From NCBI GenBank assembly GCA_946414115.1, contig CAMKNF010000047.1, forward strand, positions 1 to 12,312: DNA of 12,312 nt. Direction: 5' to 3'. The stretch's first letter is position 1, and each line of letters begins with the position of its first letter. Shown piece after piece: positions 7,004-12,312 of this stretch. The translations under genes and the position numbers were made by a program. The notes beneath the pieces are model-generated. The model did not search any database. It was not told where the DNA came from and saw only the letters and a program-made list of their open reading frames with translations. Origin of the DNA: an uncultured Ruminococcus sp. (GTDB lineage: Bacteria; Bacillota; Clostridia; Oscillospirales; Acutalibacteraceae).

Positions 7004-7060
7004 ATGTTTTATAGAATCAGAAGTCCTCCAGTCAATTTAATTCAAAAAATCTTAAATTGA
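7004..7060 (+). CDS. Putative 18-residue leader peptide
   Basis: ATG at 7004 opens a frame of 18 codons, MFYRIRSPPVNLIQKILN, ending with TGA at 7058-7060. GAAAGGG lies about six bases before the start. The frame passes through the left arm of the hairpin at 7024-7068 and stops inside the right arm, 15 bases before the sigma-like start codon. The consecutive proline codons (7025-7030) fall on the first bases of the left arm; a ribosome slowed there would open the hairpin. This is the layout of erm/cat-type translational attenuators. No homologue is recalled, so translation is inferred from position and ribosome site only. Confidence 0.5.
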   Translation: MFYRIRSPPVNLIQKILN

Positions 7061-7068
7061 CTGGAGGA
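7024..7068 (+). promoter_or_regulatory. Shine-Dalgarno-sequestering hairpin
   Basis: TCCTCCAGTCAATTTAA (7024-7040) and TTAAATTGACTGGAGGA (7052-7068) are perfect complements over 17 bases, with an 11-base loop. The GGAGG at 7063-7067, eight bases before the ATG at 7076, is wholly inside the stem, so the downstream gene should be poorly translated unless the stem is opened. No U-run follows, so it is not a terminator. A DNA operator function for the same dyad is possible as well. Confidence 0.88.
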
Positions 7069-7075
7069 ATTTTAA

Positions 7076-7561
7076 ATGGATGATAATCGTCCGAAAAGAA
7101 GAAAATCAAAGGATAACCCTTATACCATGTTTGAAGAGAATGGAAAATTTTATGTTGCTTTCAAAGATGGGCAAGGCAATGAAAATAAGGTTGAAGTTAA
7201 TAATGATGTATTTAGCTTGTTTGATGATAATGAATTACATGATATTTCTCAGTTAAATGAGTTCGACAGACACATTGAACATTCTGAGCAATCAGAGGTT
7301 GCCTTATATAAGAAAACGATGTCTGACAATATTCCGTTTGAAGATATCATTTTTTCTAAAATAAGAAATGGAAGATTAAAGAAAATGCTTGTTTGTCTAC
7401 CTCCGTTGCAGAGAGAAAGAGTAATACTATTCTACTGGAAACGATTTACTTGTTCTGAAATTGCGGAAATTCAAGGATGTACAAGGCAAGCTGTATCATT
7501 AAGTATTAGACGAGCAAGAAAAAGGTTAAAAGAGGAAATTCTTAAAAAGGAAAATATTTAA
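7076..7561 (+). CDS. Sigma-70 region 4-like regulator of a mobile element
   Basis: A basic, Lys/Arg-rich start (MDDNRPKRRKSKDNPY) is followed by an acidic middle part and a C-terminal helix-turn-helix (about 108-153): LPPLQRERVILFYWKRFTCSEIA, turn EIQGCTRQAV, recognition SLSIRRARKRLKEEI. This is sigma-70 region 4; region 2, which melts the promoter, is missing, so the 161-residue protein is better called sigma-like. Genes of this kind (compare Orf7 of Tn916) are carried next to integrase modules of conjugative elements and help turn on excision and transfer functions. Its translation is probably restrained by the hairpin covering its GGAGG. It is followed by a terminator and the candidate RNA region, then the recombinase genes. 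Confidence 0.85.
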   Translation: MDDNRPKRRKSKDNPYTMFEENGKFYVAFKDGQGNENKVEVNNDVFSLFDDNELHDISQLNEFDRHIEHSEQSEVALYKKTMSDNIPFEDIIFSKIRNGRLKKMLVCLPPLQRERVILFYWKRFTCSEIAEIQGCTRQAVSLSIRRARKRLKEEILKKENI

Positions 7562-7642
7562 CAAAGCCTTACAGAATATTTTGTTAAAAACGCTGAAAAT
7601 AAATTTTTTTCAAAAATAGGCTTGTCAAAACGCTTTTAAGTG

Positions 7643-7690
7643 AGGAAACAGGTGAAGGGATAAAAATTCTTTCGCCTGTTTCCTTATTTT
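7643..7690 (+). terminator. Terminator-like hairpin after the sigma-like gene
   Basis: AGGAAACAGGTGAA (7643-7656) pairs with TTCGCCTGTTTCCT (7671-7684), 14 pairs with one weak position, extended by further G-T/G-C pairs inside, then followed by TATTTT. It probably ends the sigma-like transcript, at least partly. A boxA-like motif lies just 14 bases beyond it. Confidence 0.75.
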
Positions 7691-7704
7691 AAGAGAACAG
7701 GTAT

Positions 7705-7717
7705 TGCTCTTTGAAAA
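7705..7717 (+). promoter_or_regulatory. boxA-like antitermination motif
   Basis: TGCTCTTTGAAAA closely matches the boxA element of Gram-positive rRNA leaders (TGTTCTTTGAAAA type), which binds NusB/NusE and lets RNA polymerase pass terminators. As in rRNA leaders, a hairpin comes just before it and a long structured non-coding stretch follows. It is a single short motif and could be fortuitous, but its place is apt. Confidence 0.5.
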
Positions 7718-7726
7718 TTCAATATC

Positions 7727-8043
7727 AGCACATCAGATACTTTCCTTCTGTTGTTCATAACGGACAAGCCACATGAGCGAACATATTTTATATATCTTCA
7801 GGACTCAGACATTGAAAGGCAAATTCAATGACGGCGATGACAGGCAGAGGGGATAATGATACTTCCGTCAAGTCAAAAGTCGAGCGTGATAAAACCGTCG
7901 CAACCAAAGATGGCGGCTGTGGGAGATCCTCACAGTGGTGAAATTCCAATGAGGTCAAATGCATGATCGTCTGATGTGTTCCTTGTCGCAGGGTATCGAG
8001 GATAAATAGCGACAACAGGATAGCGTGAAAATTAGAGCTATCC
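7727..8043 (+). ncRNA. Candidate structured non-coding RNA
   Basis: This stretch is about 48% G+C from 7801 to 8040 while neighbouring sequence is near 30%, a contrast typical of structured RNA in AT-rich genomes. It holds no supported ORF. Possible helices on the plus strand are: a long-range one, AGCACATCAGAT (7727-7738) with GTCTGATGTGTT (7969-7980), 12 pairs including two wobbles; CATTGAA/TTCAATG (7810-7816/7824-7830); CTGTGGG/CTCACAG (7917-7923/7929-7935); TTGTCGC/GCGACAA (7983-7989/8009-8015) enclosing TATC-GAG-GATA; and GGATAGC/GCTATCC (8018-8024/8037-8043). I do not recognise an Rfam class. A group II intron is unlikely since no domain V-like hairpin is seen. A decayed coding region remains possible. 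Confidence 0.5.
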
Positions 8044-8061
8044 ACAAACGATTGATATTAT

Positions 8062-8098
8062 CCCGACAGCAGAAGATTTTTTGTTTTCTGCTGTCGGG
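8062..8098 (+). terminator. Strong 13-bp hairpin at the end of the candidate RNA
   Basis: CCCGACAGCAGAA (8062-8074) pairs perfectly with TTCTGCTGTCGGG (8086-8098). The tail is GTATTT rather than a U-run, so intrinsic termination would be poor; an mRNA 5'-stabiliser or processing site for the following small genes is equally possible. Confidence 0.6.
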
Positions 8099-8134
8099 GT
8101 ATTTAGAAGAAAATTACTGAAAGAAGGTGTTAAA

Positions 8135-8257
8135 ATGTTAGGATTTATGATTGGTATTTTTGTCGGTGCTTTTATCGGCGTTTGCGTTATGTGCCTGTGC
8201 AATGCAGCGGCAAAAGCTGATGAGCAGATGAAATATAATATAGATGACAAAAAATAA
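8135..8257 (+). CDS. DUF3789-type small membrane peptide
   Basis: A 40-residue product starting MLGFMIGIFVGAFIGVCVMC: one membrane helix (about 3-22) with Gly spaced along one face and a Cys-x-x-x-Cys-like cluster (C17, C20, C22), followed by a short polar tail with AAAKADEQM. This is the pattern of DUF3789 proteins, small peptides often found in clostridial mobile elements; their role is unknown. GAAGGTG lies about six bases before the ATG. It is followed 15 bases later by the small protein gene and the recombinase, probably in one transcript. Confidence 0.72.
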   Translation: MLGFMIGIFVGAFIGVCVMCLCNAAAKADEQMKYNIDDKK

Positions 8258-8272
8258 GGAACAGGTGATAAT

Positions 8273-8455
8273 TTGAACGAAAACTATATAAATGAAAATA
8301 ACATTGATTCAGAACACAGAATAGAATCTGTTATAAACGACTGCAAGGTCACAATCTACTTTTCTAAAAACAGAAATAACCATGTTGAAAGAAATGTTCT
8401 TGAGAATCTTTTGGATACATTTGAGAACAGAATGAAAGCTCAGATTGGATGCTGA
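8273..8455 (+). CDS. Small TnpW-like element protein
   Basis: A 60-residue acidic-to-neutral protein with TTG start, backed by AGGTGA four bases upstream and by its place between the DUF3789-type gene and the recombinase gene. The core HRIESVINDCKVTIYFSKN looks like a short beta-hairpin, followed by an amphipathic helix NVLENLLDTFENRMKAQI. Proteins of this size and shape, such as TnpW of the Tn4451 group, lie directly before the serine recombinase in many elements. The resemblance is in size, shape and position more than sequence identity. Function unknown; an accessory role in recombination is a guess. Confidence 0.6.
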   Translation: MNENYINENNIDSEHRIESVINDCKVTIYFSKNRNNHVERNVLENLLDTFENRMKAQIGC

Positions 8456-8546
8456 ATTTCTTTCAATTTATTTTTGGATTTCGCTGGATATTATAGGAAT
8501 TATGTAGTATTGTTGGTTTGCAAAAATCGTATGAAAAGGTGATAAA

Positions 8547-10109
8547 ATGAAAAGAGTATATTGCTTGTACAGAGTATCAACTAAAGGTCAGGTTGATAAA
8601 GATGATATTCCAATGCAGAAAACCTCGTGCAGAGAATTTGCTGAACGCAACGGCTGGACAATTCTGAAGGAGTTTCAGGAAAAGGGCGTGTCGGGATTCA
8701 AGGTGTCGGCAAGCGACCGAGATGCTATTCAGGATTTGAAAGCCGCCGCAGAAAAGAAAGAATTCGATGTGCTCCTTGTCTTTATGTTTGACAGAATAGG
8801 CAGAATTGATGATGAAACCCCGTTTGTCGTCGAATGGTTTATAAAGCACGGCATAGAGGTGTGGAGCGTTAACGAGGGCGAACAGCGTATGGATAATCAT
8901 GTGGACAAGCTTATGAATTACATACGATTTTGGCAAGCCAACGGTGAAAGTCAGAAAACGTCCGCTCGTGTTAAAACTCGCCTTAACCAGATGACGTTAG
9001 ACGGAAAATTTACCGGAGGTGTTGCACCATTCGGTTACAAACTTATCAAAAGCGGTGAAATCAATAAAAAGGGAAAAGAGCTTATGGATATAGTCGTTGA
9101 CGATGATGAAGCTCCGATAGTTAAGAAGATATTTGAAATGACAGTCAAAGAAGGCTACGGTTCATATCGAATGGCTGACTATCTGAACAGTCACGGCATC
9201 AGAACCCATAATAACAGCAAGTTTCAGTGCAATACGGTTAATCGTATTCTGAAAAACAGGCTGTACTGCGGTTATCTTGTGTCAGGCGGTGTTGAATCAC
9301 CGTATATAGAAAGACTGCATATCATAGATGAAAATATCTTCGACCAAGCTCAGTTTATACTGAAACAACGCTCATCAAAGAATGAGGAAAAGCAACAGAT
9401 AGCAAGGACTACCAAAGGCAGTACATTGCTGTCGGGAAATATATACTGTGCTCACTGCGGTCAGAAGATGGTATCAACAAGCTATATCGACCGATACGAC
9501 AGGGCAGACGGCAGTCAGTACAGAGTTCGCAGACAGAGGTATATATGTACCAATAAAGCGATGAAAAGAGGTGCATGTGACGGGCAGTCGGCTTATGTAG
9601 CACACAGAATTGACGGTGCTGTACTTGCAACATTGAGAGATTATCTCGCCAAAATCAAATCAACGCCAAAAGATATAGCACTGGAAAAACGCTATAAATC
9701 CGAAATATCGGAGTATAGGAGAAAGCAGACAAAGCTTGAAAAAGAAATTCAAAAGCTTAAAAGACAGTTGGTTGAATTATCTGCCGAAATAGGACGCTCT
9801 TTACTCGGCGAAAGCCGCTTCACTCCCGATATACTGTCAACTTCTATTGACAATACAAACGATTTGCTCCATAAAAAAGAAATTGAATTAAGTGATATAA
9901 ATTTCAAGCTTGCCAATCAGCAAAATGCAATGGGCAAGCTTGATTTTTATTACTCACAATTCAGAACATGGGCAGATGAATTTGACAACTCAACAATGGA
10001 GCAGAAGAAAATGATAGCTTGTCAGCTTATAAAAGAAGTAAAAGTGTCACGAGGATATGAATTAGAGATTATATTCGACCTTAATTATGAGCAATTCTTA
10101 TCTCTATAA
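8547..10109 (+). CDS. Large serine recombinase (site-specific integrase)
   Basis: A complete 520-residue recombinase. The N-terminal resolvase domain (about 3-145) has the nucleophile Ser11 in YRVSTKGQ, the VSGFK segment and the FMFDRIGR active-site arginines. The recombinase domain follows (about 155-270; GVAPFGYKL, then NRILKNRLYCGYLV). A zinc ribbon has Cys301, Cys304, Cys334 and Cys344, interrupted by a coiled coil at about 380-418 (KLEKEIQKLKRQLVELSAEI), and the C-terminus ends in EVKVSRGYELEIIF. Such enzymes join short attB/attP sites using a two-base crossover and need a directionality factor to excise. AAAGGTGAT precedes the ATG. Base composition is higher in G+C than the ABC operon to the left, consistent with different origin. 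No active-site loss is seen, so the enzyme should be functional. Confidence 0.95.
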   Translation: MKRVYCLYRVSTKGQVDKDDIPMQKTSCREFAERNGWTILKEFQEKGVSGFKVSASDRDAIQDLKAAAEKKEFDVLLVFMFDRIGRIDDETPFVVEWFIKHGIEVWSVNEGEQRMDNHVDKLMNYIRFWQANGESQKTSARVKTRLNQMTLDGKFTGGVAPFGYKLIKSGEINKKGKELMDIVVDDDEAPIVKKIFEMTVKEGYGSYRMADYLNSHGIRTHNNSKFQCNTVNRILKNRLYCGYLVSGGVESPYIERLHIIDENIFDQAQFILKQRSSKNEEKQQIARTTKGSTLLSGNIYCAHCGQKMVSTSYIDRYDRADGSQYRVRRQRYICTNKAMKRGACDGQSAYVAHRIDGAVLATLRDYLAKIKSTPKDIALEKRYKSEISEYRRKQTKLEKEIQKLKRQLVELSAEIGRSLLGESRFTPDILSTSIDNTNDLLHKKEIELSDINFKLANQQNAMGKLDFYYSQFRTWADEFDNSTMEQKKMIACQLIKEVKVSRGYELEIIFDLNYEQFLSL

Positions 10110-10120
10110 AGCCAAATAGA

Positions 10121-10149
10121 TTGAATTTACTAATTCAGTCTGCTATAAT
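10121..10149 (+). promoter_or_regulatory. Promoter of the Bro-N gene with internal dyad
   Basis: TTGAAT (10121-10126), 17 bases, then TATAAT (10144-10149) preceded by TGC, giving an extended -10. The spacer and -35 contain the dyad TGAATT-TACT-AATTCA (10122-10137), which could be a repressor site. It makes the following gene independent of the recombinase. Confidence 0.75.
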
Positions 10150-10177
10150 ATTCTTAATTAGAAGTGGGTGAATATAT

Positions 10178-11047
10178 ATGAGTGAAGAAAACAAAATACA
10201 AATTTTTGAAGATAAAAAGATTCGTACTGAGTGGAATGAGTCGGAGGAAGAATGGTATTTTTCCATAGTTGATGTTGTTCAAATATTAACCGACCAGCCA
10301 AGTTACGATATTGCTCGTAAATATTGGAATAAGCTAAAACAACGTTTAAAGGACGAAGGCAGTGAGTTGGTGTCAAGTTGTCACCAACTGAAAATGCCGT
10401 CTCCTAAGGATGGTAAAAATTACAAAACCGATGTTGCAAATACAGAACAGCTCTTGAGAATAATACAGTCAATCCCGTCGCCAAAAGCTGAACCTTTTAA
10501 AATGTGGCTTGCAGAAGTAGGACGTGAGAGAATTGATGAAACTATAGACCCTGAACTTACCATAGAGAGAGCCCTTGAAACGTATCTGAAAAAAGGATAT
10601 AGTAGGGAGTGGATAAATCAACGACTTCAGGCTATACAAGTGAGAAAAGAGCTTACTGATGAATGGGATTCTCGTGGTGTAAAGCAGGGTGTAGAATATG
10701 CAATTCTGACTGATGAAATTACAAAAGCGTGGTCAGGAATGACAACTCGGCAGTATAAAAATCTCAAAGGATTGAAAAAGGAAAACCTGAGAGATAATAT
10801 GAGTACCCTTGAGTTGGTGCTAAATATGTTGGCAGAAGCTACTACAACTGAGATTTCCAAAGAGAAAAATCCTCAATCCTTTTCTGAAAACAGAAGTGTT
10901 GCAAAAGAGGGCGGCGAAGTTGCCGGAAATGCTCGAAAAGATATTGAGGAAAGAACCGGAAAACCTGTTATTACTTCAAAAAATGCTGTTGATTTTTCAA
11001 ATCTTATTTCCGATGTAATAGAAAATGATTTTGATAAAAATGAATAA
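10178..11047 (+). CDS. Bro-N/DinD-like antirepressor-type protein
   Basis: A 289-residue protein. The N-terminal part (about 6-120) has the Bro-N pattern: IFEDKKIRTEWNESEEEWYFSIVDVVQILTDQ, then ARKYWNKLKQRL, and later the NTEQLLRIIQSIPSPKAEPFKMWLAEVG segment. The C-terminal half (about 130-285) continues like E. coli DinD (DNA damage-inducible protein D), including YSREWINQRLQAIQVRKELTDEW and FSNLISDVIE. Bro-N proteins are phage antirepressors or DNA-binding regulators; DinD is reported to act on RecA filaments. Either annotation would be seen in databases. GGGTGA stands seven bases before the ATG. Convergent to the tyrosine recombinase gene, with a terminator between. Such genes are often found at type I restriction-modification loci. 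Confidence 0.82.
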   Translation: MSEENKIQIFEDKKIRTEWNESEEEWYFSIVDVVQILTDQPSYDIARKYWNKLKQRLKDEGSELVSSCHQLKMPSPKDGKNYKTDVANTEQLLRIIQSIPSPKAEPFKMWLAEVGRERIDETIDPELTIERALETYLKKGYSREWINQRLQAIQVRKELTDEWDSRGVKQGVEYAILTDEITKAWSGMTTRQYKNLKGLKKENLRDNMSTLELVLNMLAEATTTEISKEKNPQSFSENRSVAKEGGEVAGNARKDIEERTGKPVITSKNAVDFSNLISDVIENDFDKNE

Positions 11048-11057
11048 ATATTCTGAT

Positions 11058-11090
11058 TGCCTTGTGAGTTAAAAAGCTCGCAAGGCATTT
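11058..11090 (+). terminator. Terminator between convergent genes
   Basis: TGCCTTGTGAGTT (11058-11070) pairs with AGCTCGCAAGGCA (11075-11087) over 13 positions including two wobbles, with loop AAAA and tail TTTATTAT. It ends the Bro-N transcript and, since it lies between two converging genes, may work in the other direction less efficiently. Confidence 0.85.
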
Positions 11091-11091
11091 A

Positions 11092-12030
11092 TTATATCCC
11101 TATTTCTAGTTTGTTTCTTGGATGTTTGGTAGAAAGAATGTTTTTCTGTTTATTAATGCTCGTATGTGTGTAAATTTGTGTTGTAGTAATGGAACTGTGA
11201 CCGAGCATTTGCTGAATATATCTGATGTCAACGTCTTCTTCAAGCAGGAGAGTTGCAAAAGAATGGCGGAACATATGCGGCGTAATATGAATAGAAACGC
11301 CTGCACCTTTTGAGTAAGTATTTATCATATTGCGTACCGACTGCTCCGAAAGCCTGTTGCACAATCTGTTGATAAATAAATAGTTGTAATTCTTAAGTTC
11401 AAAATCAAATTCCCTGCGATATTCATCCAGAAGCTTTTGGACATTTTTATTGCAAATCTGAATCAGCCGTTCTTTTGAACCTTTGCCGTAGATTTTAATT
11501 ATGTAGTCATTGAAATTGATTTGCTCGGTAGTAAGTGAGCAAAGCTCGGATATTCTCATTCCGGTGGCAAAGAGTAGTTCTAAAATAAGCGCATTGCGCA
11601 AAGCTGTTTTCTGACCGCAATATGTAGTTTGGTTTTTGCATTCCAGATAAGCGTAGTTGATAATTATTTCAATGGTTTTCAGAGGAATAGTCTTTGGCAG
11701 AAGAAAAGGTTCCTTGTATTTTATTTGAATTTTATGAAAAGGGTTTATCTCAATCATTTCTTCAATCTCCAAAAAGTGAAAAAAGGCTTTCAGAGAGGCA
11801 ATTTTGCGTTTTACGCTCTTTGGCTTGAACTTTGAATGCATAAATTCAATGAATTTCTCAATAGATTTTTTGTCATTCCAATCAAGAGAATAGTCTGATA
11901 AAAAGTCAGCATATTGTTTTAAATCGATTGAATAGGACTTGATTGTTTTAGTGTCAAGATTTTTTCTGGCTGTACAAAAATGAAGATATTCCTCTAAAAG
12001 ATTAATAAAAGTTTTCGAATTTGTTTCCAT
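11092..12030 (-). CDS. XerC/D-like tyrosine recombinase
   Basis: A 312-residue recombinase with an N-terminal SAM-like core-binding domain (about 7-95) and a complete catalytic domain: Arg159 in TGMRISEL, Lys183 in GKGSKER, His252 and Arg255 in HMFRHSFA, His278 in LGHSS and the nucleophile Tyr287 in IYTHT. The length is that of Xer proteins rather than of phage integrases with arm-binding domains. I chose the ATG at 12030 since GGGAG lies nine bases before it; an upstream in-frame ATG at 12069 lacks a site. Free-standing Xer-like enzymes may integrate small elements, resolve dimers or invert DNA, for example hsdS genes in type I restriction loci. The nested inverted repeat upstream (12109-12185) may be its target or control site. 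Confidence 0.92.
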   Translation of the reverse strand: METNSKTFINLLEEYLHFCTARKNLDTKTIKSYSIDLKQYADFLSDYSLDWNDKKSIEKFIEFMHSKFKPKSVKRKIASLKAFFHFLEIEEMIEINPFHKIQIKYKEPFLLPKTIPLKTIEIIINYAYLECKNQTTYCGQKTALRNALILELLFATGMRISELCSLTTEQINFNDYIIKIYGKGSKERLIQICNKNVQKLLDEYRREFDFELKNYNYLFINRLCNRLSEQSVRNMINTYSKGAGVSIHITPHMFRHSFATLLLEEDVDIRYIQQMLGHSSITTTQIYTHTSINKQKNILSTKHPRNKLEIGI

Positions 12031-12108
12031 TGCATATCGCTCCCTTAAATTTATAAGAAAATTATGCAACTTTGCAGGAAAAAAGTCTATTAAAATAAAG
12101 CTAAATAG

Positions 12109-12185
12109 TATATATTTTAGGCACTATATTGTGTTCACAAAAATGTGAACACAATAATATTGGTTAAAGTGCATAAAAATATATA
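12109..12185. repeat. Nested inverted repeat upstream of the tyrosine recombinase
   Basis: The inner pair is TATTGTGTTCAC (12127-12138) and GTGAACACAATA (12145-12156), perfect over 12 bases with loop AAAAAT. An outer pair, 12109-12125 with 12168-12185, matches at 16 of 17 positions with one mismatch and one bulged A. One side has one base and the other eleven between inner and outer arms. It could be a recombination site, a cruciform operator, or a terminator for leftward transcripts from beyond the window. Confidence 0.75.
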
Positions 12186-12238
12186 GTTATTTTTTATAAC
12201 CAAAATTACAAAAAGGGGTTATGAATTTTGTCATATTA

Positions 12239-12247
12239 TGGTATAAT
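12239..12247 (+). promoter_or_regulatory. Extended -10 promoter reading out of the window
   Basis: TG-G-TATAAT is a perfect extended -10 element. A -35 17 bases upstream is poor, which extended -10 promoters tolerate. The transcript would start near 12254 and lead to a gene to the right of the window. An imperfect dyad GATAACTAAGAATTATC (12262-12278) follows the predicted start. Confidence 0.55.
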
Positions 12248-12312
12248 ATTCACAATAAAAGGATAACTAAGAATTATCTTTTCTTAAAGATTTGAATTTG
12301 TAAATTTAATTA

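Larger units (their letters stand above)
7076..10109 (+). mobile_element. Recombination/regulation module of an integrative element
   Basis: A sigma-like regulator, a DUF3789-type peptide, a TnpW-like protein and a large serine recombinase all on one strand form the type of module found at one end of clostridial integrative or mobilisable elements (Tn4451/Tn1549-like groups). No relaxase, coupling protein or conjugation gene is in the window, and no attachment site could be identified, so the extent, the direction of the rest of the element, and whether flanking genes belong to it remain open. The coordinates cover only the gene block. Confidence 0.6.

Noticed and set aside
7773..7941. Two short plus-strand frames, from ATG at 7773 (27 codons) and 7828 (37 codons)
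   Set aside because: Neither has a Shine-Dalgarno and they overlap in different frames. A frameshifted relic gene cannot be excluded, but it is not supported.
7788..8045. Minus-strand frame of 85 codons in the candidate RNA region
   Set aside because: It would need a GTG start, has no ribosome site, and crosses the proposed helices. Its existence probably follows from the higher G+C content. A protein search could still revive it.
7727..8098. Group II or group I intron
   Set aside because: No domain V-like hairpin, no reverse transcriptase or homing endonuclease gene, and it does not interrupt a gene.
8038..8250. Minus-strand frame opposite the DUF3789-type gene
   Set aside because: The plus strand has a better ribosome site, a membrane helix and a recognised pattern; this is its shadow.
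8577..8936. Minus-strand frame of 119 codons within the serine recombinase gene
   Set aside because: It lies opposite the conserved catalytic domain and is explained by codon use on the coding strand.
1..12312. tRNA genes, rRNA genes, CRISPR arrays and insertion sequences
   Set aside because: No tRNA-like cloverleaf with a T-loop GTTCRA, no regularly spaced repeats and no DDE transposase were seen by eye in the window.

Overview
The window is a contig end from a low-GC Gram-positive bacterium. It is most likely a Clostridia/Firmicutes gut-type organism: AT-rich genes, strong GGAGG-type ribosome binding sites, PadR/HAAS pairs, VanZ and DUF3789-type small proteins, and a large serine recombinase module. 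This is inferred from gene families, not from a marker gene. The first 44 bases are not genomic: they match the Illumina TruSeq read-2/index adapter, so the leftmost gene is cut off artificially.

Region 1 (45-1423) is a leftward operon of a PadR-type repressor, a HAAS-type membrane protein and a truncated secreted protein. It is divergent from region 2, and the two near-consensus promoters have their -35 boxes at the two ends of one long inverted repeat, a likely shared operator. Region 2 (1424-5273) runs rightward: a small Sec-secreted protein, a stem-loop, a lipoprotein, two six-helix membrane proteins and a BcrA-like ABC ATPase. Genes overlap or nearly touch. Together the layout resembles a PadR-controlled secreted-peptide/export-or-immunity cassette, but the secreted proteins are not recognised. 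Region 3 (5274-6709) has a 390-base AT-rich non-coding stretch with inverted repeats, a second secreted protein and a VanZ-like membrane protein.

Region 4 (about 6900-10109) is a mobile-element recombination module. It starts with a terminator, followed by an 18-codon leader peptide that overlaps a perfect 17-bp hairpin. That hairpin buries the Shine-Dalgarno of a sigma-70-like regulator, the classic geometry of translational attenuation. After this gene come a terminator-like hairpin, a boxA-like antitermination motif and roughly 320 bases of unusually GC-rich (about 48%) ORF-poor sequence that can fold into several helices including one long-range helix: a candidate structured RNA. Then follow a DUF3789-type 40-residue membrane peptide, a 60-residue TnpW-like protein and a large serine recombinase with its zinc ribbon and coiled coil. 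The ends of the element were not found.

Region 5 (10110-12312) holds a Bro-N/DinD-like gene with its own promoter, a terminator between convergent genes, a complete XerC/D-like tyrosine recombinase on the minus strand, a nested 77-base inverted repeat upstream of it, and a rightward extended -10 promoter leading out of the window. The two most interesting items are the leader-peptide/hairpin switch before the sigma-like gene and the candidate RNA behind the boxA-like motif.
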